DNA of 64,000 nt. Source: Siphonodentalium dalli. Its lineage: Eukaryota; Mollusca; Scaphopoda; Gadilida; Siphonodentaliidae. Where the stretch lies: assembly GCA_032622095.1 (NCBI GenBank), contig CP136061.1, positions 13,467,287 to 13,531,286 on the forward strand. The letters are read 5' to 3'. A program made the position numbers and the translations under genes. This document shows positions 47,059-60,164 of the stretch, piece after piece (the first letter of the stretch is position 1; every line of letters begins with the position of its first letter). A model generated the notes under the pieces. It did not search any database and was not told where the DNA came from. It was given only the letters and a program-made list of their open reading frames with translations.

Positions 47059-47990
47059 TGCCTTGATTTGTGTGAAAATTTCAATCTTTGTTATAATAAA
47101 AAATAAGCAGATGTAGCCTAAATTTCCCAAATTCTTATTCTCTGAGTTCTCATATACCATGAACGCAAGGACTATGCAAGGCTCAATATGAGTACAATAT
47201 ATGTATATAGCCTGTTAATGTTTGAACACTCACTAATTAATTAATCTTTATTCATAACAAAACAAATCACATGTAGCCTATTTATAAATCTATATTAATT
47301 ATTATATAAATATTTGATATTATCAGATTTCTTGTTTCAAGGGGTAATGCTTGAAATGACTAAGTATTTGTTTCCAAATATTAAATTATTAATGTAGCAA
47401 TGACTAAGGGTGTGTCTAGTGCAGTCTAATGAATGTACATTACTACGTAGCAACTACTTGAACTAGCATTGATGTTCTTGAATTGAGAAGCTTCAGACTT
47501 GTGTAAAATCTCACACTTTCACTTTTGAGTCTAAAACTTTTGACTCTTCATAGTTGCCAGAGCCCACAAGCATGGAATTATTCTGTAATGTTTCCAAATG
47601 AACTTTATTTTATGTTTCAATATTTGATACGCCGACGTTTTAATTTAAAATAGGCATCATCACAATTATGAATTGAATGATCTCAGCCAAAATTTCAAAA
47701 TTGAATAACAAACGAAAATTGGCAAGAAAGACAGCGTAATTTGGTTGAAATAAACACTCATTGGCTTTAAAATATATTGTTTTCATGATGGTGGATTAAG
47801 GTATGATATAAAGTCACAGATGATGCTTTTTGTCTGATTGTTTATTCTTATATAGGCCAACTATTTCAATTTTGATTACACACAAGGCGAATAGCGCTGC
47901 AGTATCCAATGGCGCAAATCGCTGTAGTATCCTACCAGCATGGCGGATGCTGGCGACGTCATGCATTACGTTGAGCCAATAGGAAGTGAA
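47059..47990. other. no feature recognised
   Basis: AT-rich, only short frames. No element ends were seen. Confidence 0.4.
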
Positions 47991-48004
47991 CCTTCCCGTT
48001 CTAT

Positions 48005-48100
48005 ATATTCCCTGGTGGGCATCGATTTGGCGAGCCTCGAGACGAGCCAAATAGATGCCCACATACGAGCAAAAAGAAATTCTTTATTCAGCTGCATTAT
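48005..48100. repeat. palindromic repeat, left partner
   Basis: Contains a 20-bp-arm palindrome around 'gcctcgagacgagcc' and then 'gagcaaaaagaaattctt' plus 'tattcagctgcat'. The latter part is the inverted counterpart of 48966-49010, making a foldback of about 1 kb that encloses one unit of the 570-bp repeat. Confidence 0.7.
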
Positions 48101-48524
48101 GTGGATGTTCTGTTTATTCACCGAACGAATTTAAATGTATTGTATCGCAGTTTTTGTCAAGAAACATCTCAAAATTCACAGGCTCCTTATAGAGAAGCGA
48201 TGACTTACTTAGCGACTTTATCTGTATAGTAGAGACAAATTAATTATGAAACAGTTTTGTAATCATGTGACTGCGCCGCGGAATAGTCCGGCATATAATT
48301 TCTAAATTATGCCAGAAAGATATCATAGCATGGTGTAATGTCTAATAAATTCTAAATGATTTGCGTAGCGTTCAAATATAAAACTGAAATGTACGAATAT
48401 AGCAGTCATGTGAATTTGGATGTTTGTGCTTGAAACTTATTAATAAATTGAATGAAAGGCTTAATTTTAGCAGTTCTTACCACCAGCACTACGATCGGCA
48501 GTGCAATTGTACTACTACCAGCTC

Positions 48525-49470
48525 ACGGAAGAATATCGTATACTTTATATAGTAACAAACTGCCAATTGCTTAATCAAGTTATAGATTTCACCAACTAAA
48601 CATTTAAAAATTCTATTTGAGTGCGTTTTGGGGTGCATATTTTGATCTTTTGGAAAGTTGTTGCACGAAAATACGTTGTGTATGTTGACGTTTCTAAGGA
48701 CGCTGTCACTAACAACAGAAACCAGCATGGTCCGTTCTAATGATGCTCTATAACGTTGTTACGACCCAGTGACGTCACTCACTAACTGCTGGAGGGTAAC
48801 TGCTCCAAGTTCTTGTAACCTTTCTTCCTAGCATATTTTAAGTTTATATGTATAGTAGAGGATGCTTTATCTGTCTAGTAGACGGATAGAGGCGTGGTTT
48901 ATCTGATGGGCTTTATATGTATAGTAGACAGGGGTATGCGGTGGATAAATAGAGAATATCCGCATAGTGCAGCTGAATAAAGAATATATTTTTGCGAGTA
49001 TGTGGGCATCTATTTGCCGAGCCTCTAGGCGAGCCAAATAGATGCCCACATACAAGCAGAAATAAATTCTCTATCGGCTGTGCACATGCAACCGCTCACG
49101 GAATAATATCTTATACTTTATAGTAACAAACTGCTAATTGCTTAATTAAGCGCATCCTTTGATATTTTAGGAAGGTATTGCCACCGTTTGCACGAAAATA
49201 CGGTGTGGATGTTTCTAAGAAGGCTGTCACTAACAACGGAAACCAGCATGGTCCATTCTAATGATGCTCGATAATGTTGTTACGACCCAGTGACATCACT
49301 CGCGAACTGCTGGAGGTCAACTGGTCCAAGTTCTTTTAACCGTTCTTCTTCGCATATTATTAAGTTATATGTCTAGTAGAGGATGGTTTATCTGTATAGT
49401 GGACGGCTAGAGGCGAGACTTATCTGATGGGCTTTATCTGTATAGTAGAAAGGGGTAGGATGTGGATAAA
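48525..49470 (+). repeat. ~570-bp tandem duplication with 'gtatagtaga' words
   Basis: Shared order: 'gctcacggaa.aatatc', 'tatagtaacaaactgc', 'gctgtcactaacaac', 'aaccagcatggtcc', 'gttacgacccagtga', 'gatgggctttat'. Unit 1 is about 48525-48960 and unit 2 about 49090-49470. Between them is a second palindrome with 'gcctctaggcgagcc' at 48998-49052. Confidence 0.8.
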
Positions 49471-50340
49471 TGGCATATATATCAGAACTGCTCTCCCACA
49501 TCAAAGGTTATACTATTTGGATAAAATTTTCTTATTCCATGACACCACATACATCGAACTAGTTGAACAGAACAATACCACTATAAAATAGTCTCCCATT
49601 GGAACCAATGCGCATTGTTACCCTCCTCCCTATTTTTGACCCTTCTGATTGGCCCATAGTTCTGTCACGTGCCGGGCGACAAATCACACTGTCGCCAGCT
49701 GAGCCCGGAGACATTGTTTTTGTCGCCCGCCTGATGTTATATTGCAAGAATATCTCCAAACACACACTGCAGTAACTCATCTATTTCACATAACTACGAT
49801 GTACTAAAATCATAGATCTTATATACCCCACGGATTCGCAAAACACACCAGTTGTGATGTTTGCTAATTTGCAGATATTTAGTGAAAACTAATATTCGAA
49901 CTTTTAAGTTGATACTTGTATCGGACAAGCGTTATTATGTCCTTTTTACATCGAAACATCTCGGTGATTCAATATGTTCATGTCGACATTATGGTGCAAG
50001 ATTGAAAGAGTGGATCCCTTAAGGTTGGTTGGTAATAAATGTTTGTTGGTGGACAACGTAATGCATACGTTTGTCGCGAATATTGAATATGCCACATTGC
50101 GGAAGGCGACAATATACCTTATGGCTTATTGGTTTACATTGCATGGACCGATATTGACGAATTTACCACCAAAATGATCGTAAATAAACGCTGATAATCA
50201 AACGCGTAACGGCTTGGCTATCGTTTATGGAACAGAAATCCTATAGGACGATAAGTAGTTACTGAGAAAAAACATAATCGGGAAAAATAGCACTCGTGAC
50301 TCAGTGCAACATCGTGCGTGTGGATGGCAAGGATTGTTTC
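49471..50340. other. no gene recognised
   Basis: Contains 'gggcgacaaatcacac' and 'tttttgtcgcccg' near 49674-49735, words also used in the next palindrome. Otherwise unremarkable. Confidence 0.4.
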
Positions 50341-50343
50341 CTG

Positions 50344-50549
50344 TGGTATAATCGGATAACAAAACAGTTGTTGCCCTTTTTCTCGGGAGACATCGATATT
50401 TGTCACCCGCTCGAGAACGGAATGTCTCCCTCGGAGCGCAGACATTACGTTCTCGAGCGGGTGACAAATCTCAATGTCTCCCTCGACAGCGGGCGACAAC
50501 TGTATAATGTTGCCCTCGAGCCAGGTCACCATTGTTTGTATTATACCGA
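50344..50549. repeat. foldback element, ~90-bp arms
   Basis: Arms include 'tttgtcacccgctcgagaac' and its complement, with outer pairing from 'tggtataat' to 'attatacc'. The outer part is less well matched, the central 35 bp nearly perfect. Confidence 0.8.
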
Positions 50550-51529
50550 ATAACCATGTCTTTTTCGTCTATAAGTTTCGAAATATCATCTGGTGAAACA
50601 TCTCCAAATCGCTTCGATTTAACACCGGCATCATGCTGTTTACATTGAAGAATGCGGAAGTCGTTTGAAGCGTGACGATTTGGGGTTTCCGGCATGAATG
50701 TCAGGGTAATAATACGTCATAATATTTCGTTTGGGTGCTGTCGTGAACATGTTCGGGCTCTTTCGGTCGGAGCGGTAACACTGCAAAAATGGTGACCGGC
50801 AATGTTTCATGAGCGGAAAACATTGCAAATTGTAAAATCACACCCAATGGGAGATTAACATAGGCTTTTAATATGAGGTATAATAAAAACTATTGTTATA
50901 CCTCTCAACAGACCAGTATCGAAATCTGTTTTAGAGAAAGTTACTCTTATTCTGGATAATGTATTTCTTGGTTGAGTATTGAAATTATTTCCTCACAATT
51001 TCCACCAAATATCATGTTCACATTCCCAGTGAATCAGAAAAGTTAATCATTATATTGACTCAATCTTGGTAATTTGGGATACCACAATTGTAGTCTAATG
51101 GCTAAATTAGTCGTTTTGACTAAACATTCCGTAGTCACTAAGTTAGTCATCATATGCACAAACAGTTGACTAACCTAAGTTATTCACATTGACTAATTAA
51201 TTTTCTTCGGTGATATACATGTACTTAAATAAATTGCATATTAGGATTGTTATATATAACTCATTTTATTTAATGGAATCCGTGGACTGCCCACTGCATG
51301 GTAACACAAATTCGTTTTTCTTGTTAAATTTTATTCAGATTAATATATGGACAGGTTATGGTATACTGCAAATAGAGCAAAAATACATATGACAAATAGC
51401 ATAAAACATAATTTAGCCGCTGCAAATATATTACACAATCATGCATTAAAATATGTATAAAACAAGAGTTGCGTATCAAAGATGGCGCTCATCTAGTTTT
51501 ATTTTGCCAGTCTGAGAATCACCAAAATT
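50550..51529. other. no feature recognised
   Basis: AT-rich with 'tagtca' and 'gactaa' words near 51090-51200. No gene. Confidence 0.4.
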
Positions 51530-52240
51530 GCGATAACAGTCATAACTTTGCTAACAGATGGACAAACTGTGGGCCATAAGTCAGGTAAACATATCGAACA
51601 GACCTGCATGGTTTTCGAACTCGATAGAAATATTGTTGCAACAAATGACAAACAAGAGTCGTATGCCAGGGTAAACATATAGAACAAAGCTAGTTTTCGA
51701 ACTCGATCACGAAATTTTTAGCAATTATGAATGGAAACCATTGACGTGTGTTCGAGTTACTTCGGGAATAGTCGTGAAATGGCTAGAATAGATAAACTAA
51801 GGACCACAACTCATGTTATAAACCTGGTTTTTAAGCTCGATCGAGATTTGTTGTGACAGATCCATTTAATAAATATGAATGGAAACGGTTGACGTTTGTT
51901 CAAGTTGTCGCTATAATTGTCATCAACTAGCTCAAAATAGACAAACAAAGGGCCGTAACTCAGGTGAAAAAAGTTCACAAACTTGATCGAGATATTTTTA
52001 CGAGAGATCCAGATACCAAATATAAATGAAACTGTTTGACGTGTGTTCTAGGTATTGCCCTATCGGACATAACATTGCATAAAACTGCTAAACAGAGAAC
52101 TGTTCCGTTAAAGGTATATTTAATAAATTTAACTGAGCTGCAGTCCTCATATGTAACTCGGGGGGGGGGGGGGACAAACCTGGTTTTCGAACTTGATCGA
52201 GAAAGTATTGTGGAGGATCTATTCCTCGAAAACACATTCC
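51530..52240 (+). repeat. 'gaactcgatcgagaaat' diverged repeat
   Basis: Irregularly spaced units (about 51616, 51702, 51834, 51970, 52191) each holding a variant of 'aactcgatcgagata' and of 'gacgtttgttcaagttatcg'. A G13 run lies at 52159-52172. The 'tgacg.ttgttcaagttatc' part also occurs near 40985 and 54145 in the segmental duplication. Confidence 0.65.
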
Positions 52241-52244
52241 ACCC

Positions 52245-53921
52245 GAGCAAATGCCGATTCTGTTGTGAGTTCTTCCGCTTGTCGGCCAAGCAATTTTTAA
52301 ATTTACCAGCCGAAAAACTTCAAAACTCATATATAAATTAAGTTTAATAACATACTGAGTTAATGTTTACCTCTAGCGTTAACCGGGACATGTTCTCAGA
52401 TAATTTTGTTACTAAAATAAGCCAGCAAAATGTTGAAAACGGTGATTAATGTTTTCGCTCCGATTCCCTCCATTTATGTTCGGTTGTCGCCCGAGTAATT
52501 TCAATTAACTGTTTAGATTTTGAGCAGAAACAGCCAGTATCCTAGCGATAAACGTCTCCTTCGCATTTGTTATTAAAATATTGACGACAGGGGCATGCAA
52601 TCAGACTCTTTATGCAGTACATTGTCGAATAATGTTATCCAAATTATTGGTGTCTGCATTTTCCTGATATAAACAGTATTCATCATTAAACTTTTTCTAT
52701 GTCAGTGTAATTACCAGTTTAGCATCGGAAGTAGCACATTTTACTTTGAAATTGTGCTGAGCGACAGCTAGGTTAGTACGCTGTATCGCAGGGAAAATAA
52801 TCTACACTGATACAATATACATGTATTTATTATGATCGAATATTGCCCGACACAATGAGTAAATTTCTGTAAATTAACATATAGTAGTACCCCCACTTAC
52901 TATAATAATGTTACGTACGCACGTTGGTTCGTGTATATAATGTACATGTCCATGTATGTTTGGCATCGACATGCGTCGTTGTATCCTGATCCCTATTAAC
53001 AGTATTGAGTTTGTAAATAAACTGCACAATCGTGCATATATAGTTATCTCTCTTTGGAACAAAATCAATACTCTGATGCTGAGTCTATAAATAATGATGT
53101 TTATAGAGATGCAGTCATATGTTCCCCAATCATATACTGTAGCCCAGACACAGTACGATATACATAGGTTTGTGATCATAGGGAACACTGAACTATCAGA
53201 TGTGATATTTAGAGACCAACTTACTAGGACATTTGTATGCATGCATGGATGACTGAAAAAATATCGGATATATGGTAGAATAATTGAATCCTGAATGGGG
53301 AAAATTCGAGAACGTTTTTGAGAGTGTGTCTGGTATAGCTATAATGGTGGGTATTGTATGTAGTTTTTAGATTCATTACTGGGGGTATATATATTTGTGG
53401 GGGCATGCAGGCTTTGGGTTCCGCCAATTACCAACATATATTTTCAAGAAAGTGTATTTGAATTTACTTTAGTATATTTAAATTATAACCTACCAAGATT
53501 GTGGTATTCGTATTCAACTGAGCCATAGGCGAGAATGTTTTCGTGGACCAGGCAGGGATCGTAAGCCCATGCATAAACTCTGCCCACAAACTTAAGATAC
53601 TAATTCGAAGTACTTAGTCAATCAATTGAGGACAAATTACTTTCATATATAACGGCCTTGGAGCCAGCAAAATGAAGCAATTAACTGTTTTACGGTAGAC
53701 ATGTATCGATGTCGTGAATCGGAACACTCCGAAAACAGAATTGCATTATATGTATGTATGAAGTAATGATGGGATGCTTGCGGATAAACATAAACAATTT
53801 GTTCTCCAAAACGTGATCTCATCCACATCAAAATTCACAATTGTACACAGTACTTTTCATCTGCGGATTTGACTGAGCAAAGTTCTCAAAACCTTGTAAT
53901 TTGGATCATCGTGCTATATAT
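52245..53921. other. 1.7-kb stretch with no supported gene
   Basis: Frames up to 122 codons (minus, 53242-52874) have unremarkable composition and no domain. No element ends were recognised. Confidence 0.4.
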
Positions 53922-55858
53922 GGGACTAAAGAATAAGTATGCAAAGAGTAAAATACATTGGAAACAATTCTTATATTTTGAATATGTCATCATATAAGCT
54001 GCTCCCTCAAAATACACCAATTAGTAAAATCGAGCGAATCTTTCGCGGAATCGGATCTTCTACCGCTCGGAATGGGAATTTAGCTCGGGCGGATTGGGTT
54101 TTCGAGTGTGTAAAAGATACATATACCAAATATTAAATTGGTTGACGATTGTTCAAGTTATCGCACTAACGGACATACAATTGTTATAAACAGAAACAAG
54201 GACAACAACTCCGGTTAGATAGTTAGGCCCCGATATGTGCCGCTGTCGCATGTGACCATAAACAAACATATCAAAGAATGTCAGAATTCATAAATAAACG
54301 GCTATATATGTTATATATGTTATATACGTTATATATGCTATATGTTATATATGTTATATATGTTATATATGATATATATGTTCCAAGTGTACCAAAATTA
54401 ATAAAATATATATAGTTTCAAATATTATTTCATTAAATGCACGCCATTAGAGACGCCAGAGTTTTACGTAGACAAACAACGCATAGTTAGTGAAACATCA
54501 CTGCTCGCCTTATAGAAGCTTTTACTAGTTTCACGTCCCATTTATTGATTGAAGTTTTGGATCAAGTAATAAATATAATCTACAAATCGTCCCCAGTTTA
54601 TAGCGGAATTTACAAAACGCGTCCAGTACATTATGTTTGGGCCTCGCCAAAGGCTCGGTCCAGACCTAATTTATTGGACTCGTTTTATAAATTTCGCTAA
54701 CACGGGGGACGAGTTGTAGATTATATTTATTACCTGGTAGGTTGTTCATAGTTCTCTATCCTGGAAACGCCTTCATAATAAATGTTTATTATAGTATTAC
54801 TTGCAATCCCATCTCATCGATAATATACGCATTGTTTAAGTACGCAAAACATTGAGGAATTTACAAATCTTCCTTAACTCTGTATCAATGAATGTATCGC
54901 TGGGAACTATTAAATATAATAAGCAGAGAGGCGCATGAAGATGGTAACTTTTGACAAACAAACTAAGACAACATTTGCTGCCTAACTTATCGCTGTTACC
55001 CTATGCAGATTGGTGCAAATTAATCCCCAAACAACAATGTTAATACCGGTAGTTAATCGAGTTATTAACCCTGAAATGTTATTATATATTTATCATTTTG
55101 TCACCAGTACATGTGGTGTCCAGCCTGGGATATACATACATTATCGCTGAATGAGTCATTATTGCATAATTGTTGGTGTTTGGTACCGAACTTTGGGTAC
55201 CAGTCTTTTGAGTATCAAGCTTAAACTTTGGATTTATCTGATAGAAATTATCAATTTAGTAGCTTCAAACGTCACCGATAAAATATGTGAAGTAGTAATG
55301 GCAGTTTTAAATATTACTACCCGTGTGCACGAATGCAAGATGTTGATAATAAATGTGTGTTGAAAACACAGCAAAGGTGAGTACCAAAACCACATTTTCC
55401 CGAAGCTGGATACCTGACAAACCAAAACGTGGCGACAATGACCCATTCACTCTTACAGTCTTATTATTCCAATATATATGAATATCTATATGATTACATC
55501 ATGTTAACTGTACATTCAAAGGTCTTTTTGGTGTTCTGATCGAAAGCTTCAACTTCAATCAAAGTTCCCGCATAGTTAAATTTCAATTCAACTTTTCTGT
55601 CCAAATCTCCTTTGAGGTCAGGCATCTTTACATTCAGGGTATTTGAACGCCAACAACCTTCCTCTGTGACCAATACTGGGTTCTTTTTGGCTGTTGCATA
55701 TATTTTAAATTCCATCGCTTCCTGTCCTTTAGCCGTTGGAAAATAAGTATGTATTTGTCCAGGCTCATCAGCATCCAAGACATCACCTGCTGTAATGTGA
55801 ACAGCAAATGCGTCCTCACAACGATAACCACCCCTGACGCTTTCAACTTTGTTCTTAA
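53922..55858. repeat. segmental duplication, copy B
   Basis: Direct copy of 40733-43766, 13 kb downstream, lacking the extra kilobase. It flows without break into the full HSPA12-type exon, which indicates copy B keeps the ancestral arrangement. Confidence 0.85.
54570..54740. repeat. foldback element (copy B)
   Basis: Same palindrome as 42454-42627, centre 'gggcctcgccaaaggctcgg'. Small differences from copy A let the two be compared base by base. Confidence 0.8.
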
Positions 55859-56527
55859 GTGGATGAATATCAGGATCGAATGTCGTGCGTGTACCAACTC
55901 CGTATGTGCGTCTAGAGATCCTTGATTTGATGATGTTGGGGTTACCCCCGAACATAACAGCGCCAAGTACAACAGACATATCTGGAGTTACTGGGACAAA
56001 TATTTTGTGTTTCTGAAATTCGTTCTTTAAAGCATCTTGAACAATTTCTGAACTTGAAAAACCCCCAACCATCAGTACTGTTTTAACGTCCGTCAACTTA
56101 GGTTCCTTGAATAGTTCTCGCAAATGATTTATTATCTTGTCAATAGCTGGTTGGAACAGGTTTGTCATTGATATGTGCCCGATGCGGATTCTATGTTTAT
56201 CTTTCAAAACTTCAACGGAATAGATACACTCATATTCCGTTGTATCGTGTTTTATTAAACACGCAGGTATCAGTATTGTAGTTGATTCAGTTGATTTGAG
56301 GGACACTGCTCTTTTCTTTATTTCAAACTCATTCATGAGTTCTTGATACTCCTCCATGTTTTTTGATTTGAACTCTTTCCAAACATCTTCACCAAACAGT
56401 TTAGAGAGGAAGGTCACGAATTCTTCATCAACTTTCGTTCCACCCCATGCACCTCCTGTCACTGCATGTATTTCCTTTAGTTTCCCATCCCGCAGTTTTT
56501 CCTGAACTGTTATGTCAGCTGTTCCAC
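55494..56527 (-). CDS. HSPA12A/B-type Hsp70, last exon
   Basis: A 344-codon exon reading leftward, opened by a good acceptor (ttttccccAG at 56528) and ending at a stop at 55494. It begins at the Hsp70 phosphate-2 loop, 'GGTADITV', has 'GGAWGGTKVDEEF', the adenosine loop 'VLMVGGFSSSEIVQDAL' and 'VVLGAVMFG', then the HSPA12-specific 'SRRTYGVG' and C-terminal segment ending 'NTKKTFECTVNMM'. HSPA12 proteins are divergent Hsp70s with an actin-like ATPase fold and no classical substrate-binding domain; the family is greatly expanded in bivalves, where many members respond to stress and infection. N-terminal exons were not recognised in the 3.4 kb upstream, which contains two palindromes. They may lie beyond, or the gene may be partial. 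The frame has no defects. Confidence 0.9.
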
Positions 56528-56785
56528 CTGGGGAAAACATAAAAATGTAGAACACTGACAAGTCACATATCCCATCTCCAGTGGTGTCACCCACCGCCAA
56601 TCAAGAATACCAGTTATCAGAGTGGATGAATACTCAATACAATTTAAACTAGAATGCACTCAGAGAGATGCCAACGTGCGCAAAAATGTAATAAAAAATA
56701 ATTTAAAATATAATTTCACTGTATTTTACTTAATTTAATTTAATTTAATGTTAGCAAAAAAAGACAATTACAATAATTTTATTTA

Positions 56786-56953
56786 GGGGATAACAGTGTG
56801 GTGTTTTGTGATTTCGGAAAGGTACATGGCGAATATACTGTGGTAAATTTAGTTAATGGGCGACGGCGGAGCCGGAACCCATTAACGGGTATTTGCCACA
56901 GTATATTCGCCATGTACCTTTCCGAAATCACAAAACACCACACTGTTATCCCC
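56786..56953. repeat. foldback element, ~70-bp arms
   Basis: Arms begin GGGGATAACAGTGTGGTGTT and end on its complement, around a GC-rich centre 'gggcgacggcggagccgg'. A single diverged half-copy lies at about 57376-57440. Located just upstream of the HSPA12 exon, so probably intronic if that gene extends further. Confidence 0.9.
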
Positions 56954-58358
56954 ATTCTAATGCTCTTCGAACTTAAAAATGTTATTTAGACAAACAAATG
57001 GCTCGTAATTGTCAACGAAATGTGCGGCCATAGAAAACACTCAGCCAATTCACGACTTTTTATTTTAAATTTAATGCGCTAGATAAGATATAGTCCCCCA
57101 ATTACCATCGCTCTTATCGTTAAAAATACTGATAAACATGAAAAATTGCCACCTCAAATAGAAATAAATATGCACAACAATTAGTTTCTGCATGCACCTG
57201 ATGTCTTTTTCAAATGTTTACCACTTACAAATTGCGGTTTTGAATTTACCGCGATCTTGAAGTTGAATTGAAACAATGGGTTATTGTTTACTCAATGCGA
57301 TGTGCTTCACGCCGTGTCTGTCGCGGTTTCATGTGAAGAAATTTGGTCATATGATATCGAGACACTGACATTGGTGGGGTATAACGTTGTGGTGTTTTGT
57401 ATTTTCTGAAAGTACATGTATACAGGGCGAATGTACTGACTGTCAATTTTCGACAAAAGCCACATCGCTGGTTTGTTTATATAGCAACGAGCTAGTAACG
57501 GAAGTCAGTCAACTCTATAATCTACTCCGTAACGTCGTCGGCATTTATTGCGTAAGGGTGACGTCATGGAGTGAAATCAGTAGGGTGACACCAACGTACG
57601 TACCTACCAATCTGACTGATCGCCATACTGTTGCGCGAGCGCACGTAAATATATGTGATGAAGGACATACATTTCCCCCACCACTACACACTTTAGCTCA
57701 TGTAGCCGGTGTGAGATAGCTGGGTGAGATTCCCCTGTCTCACAAAACACGTGACCATCCTTCTCATCCCACCCACGTGACTGCTTTACTTATTTAACTA
57801 AGAGTTAATTTAACAATCCGTCATCATGTTTTGTGTGAATTGAAACAATGGAAACCAACCAAGTTACGCTTCGCGTTTCAAGTAAATAAATACGGACGAA
57901 TTCGTGGACGATAATACACATGGAGATAAGCCTCGAACATGTTAATCACGAAGAACCTTCAACATAACCTCACTTGCAGACGTAGAGTTGCACAGCATCC
58001 AATATCAGCGACTAATTGTATGAACACGTTCCATCAAAACAGAAGGCCCCCAAAGCGAAACTGGCATGCACAATAGCCAATTCACAAATGACGAACGAAA
58101 TAGTTCCACATACGAACGGTTGTCATTGTTGCAATAAATCGTCGATCGCGTCTGTCATACATGTATATTCACACGTTTCATTTTCTAATAGTACCAATAT
58201 GGGCATTTCCCAAGACAAAATCGATCAGTTAAGTTGTCTATAATTCATATCAATACGCGCATTTTTTTTGCAGCTGCAGCGATGTGACATATCATGTCGA
58301 TTTCATAAGACCATGTCAATGAATGAGGCTCTTGGATTGGGAGAAAAATGATATATCA
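56954..58358. other. no gene recognised
   Basis: Contains the half-copy of the palindrome arm at 57376-57440 and short frames without domains. HSPA12 upstream exons were looked for by eye and not found. Confidence 0.4.
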
Positions 58359-58491
58359 TGACCTGGGATGTGGGCATGGGAAAATCTCACCCTCGGGGCC
58401 AGATATTTGGACCGGACACTCGGCAAGCCTCGTGTCTGGCCCAAATATATGGCCCCTCGGGTGAGATTTTTCCATCCTACACCCCAGGTCA
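58359..58491. repeat. foldback element, ~55-bp arms
   Basis: Arms: 'tgacctggg', 'aaaatctcaccc', 'ggccagatatttgg' and complements, centre 'actcggcaagcctcgtgt'. Imperfect, with several mismatches. Confidence 0.8.
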
Positions 58492-60160
58492 AGATGGATG
58501 TATCTCACACTTCAATGCCACATATTTTCATCACTGTTCTCAATGGTAAATTTGCCAAACTGTAGTACACACAGAGTCGTTATTTCGTTGGAGAATCCAG
58601 AATAGCGAAGCAGGATACGGGTCGTGGCAAAACCGCGATTACACGGAATCAAGGTAGGATTTGAAAATCCACGTTGTCAACGGTTCTAGGTTTAAAAATA
58701 TCACTCAGCGTCAAATATCGCTCATGTATTTGACACATTTATTCATTTAAATCTTATTTATAATGTTCATGTTTGTGTTGCAAGTCGTGCACTTTTTTCA
58801 CGCAGAGTATTTTAGTTGAAATCGACATGCGTATGGGCAATATTAATGGATGGGAATACGAAATAAACGTCATGAAATTGACAATGGAATTTCCGTTATG
58901 GGCGCTACCCTAATTTGGATACACATCAATGACATAGCCGATACCATAACTTCGGTCACGCGCCTGTTCGCCGACGACGCGTAAATAATGCACACCAGAC
59001 ATACTTATCAATCTGCAAGACAGCATCATCCCGATTATCATAGTTACGGAAATTAAACAACATATCGATTCGCCACTCTCTAGCAAGAATGTACTTCTTG
59101 TTTATTAGACCGATTCCAGAATATGCCTGAGCGTGTGCCGCCAACATTCATCTCACAAAATTGGAATTCCGTGTTCAAAGTCCGCCTACTCTTAGAAGTG
59201 GGTTGGTTAACTTTATCGCCGACACGTCAAAAATAAATTAAAATGACACTTTTCATAAAAACAGAAACGCCCCAAATGATTTACCAAAAGCCTTACCACA
59301 GAAAGTAGAAGCTTTTACAGATTACACCCTGAGGAACGGTACGAAAGTTATTCCTTTTCGAGAACCACCCAGTTTTTGTGCAATATGTTTTCCCGTCCTA
59401 TTTTATAAATAAGTGAAACCAGTTAAAACCCAAGCAGAGATGTCTGAAAACCGACCCTTTAAATTTTATTGCTGTGAAGTTTGTAAATTCGATTTTACAA
59501 AACGCGGTATAACATTTCACAAAAGATCCCCAAGATATGTGTTACATGTGTCACACTGAGTTGTTTTAGACAAAATTACTCAAACGTCCAAAATGGCAAC
59601 CAAATTTGGTAAACATTATTATATACATATGTGTATATACGTGGCGTATATGATGTATACATAATCAAGTGTGACTCACGTGCTACTTAATAAACTAAAT
59701 GTTCTATTATGGCTGGCTCGGTAACACACGAGTCATGACAAGTTCATTTTGAGGAAAGCAATATGGAGTTCGCCAAAAGCGTCCTTGTTTTTGAACGGAA
59801 ATGGGCAGAATAATGTGTATGTCTGTTGACTGTATGGTCATAGGCGATGTGAGTAGGTATACATGGAGTTATTTTATTCATGAATGATGAGAATAGTTAT
59901 ACAATGTGTGACTATATGGTCAAGGATGGGATGTCCATAGTGAGATGTATAGGTATATAAGGAGTAGCTGTATGGTGATGTGTGAGGTGAACATGTTTAC
60001 AGTGAGTGGTTGTCTGGTCATTGAAGTGGTGTATGGTCAATTGGTCATAACGAGAGGAGCTACACTGTCCTGTGTGTAAATATGGAGTGAATGTGTGGTC
60101 AGGGTGGGCTGTACATATGCACATTGGGTGCCTGTATTGTCATGGGTGAGTGTATATTAT
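58492..60160. other. no feature recognised
   Basis: Frames to 70 codons only. 59800-60130 shows 'tatggtca' and 'gtgtgtgg' words suggestive of an old simple repeat. No gene. Confidence 0.4.
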
Positions 60161-60164
60161 AAAA

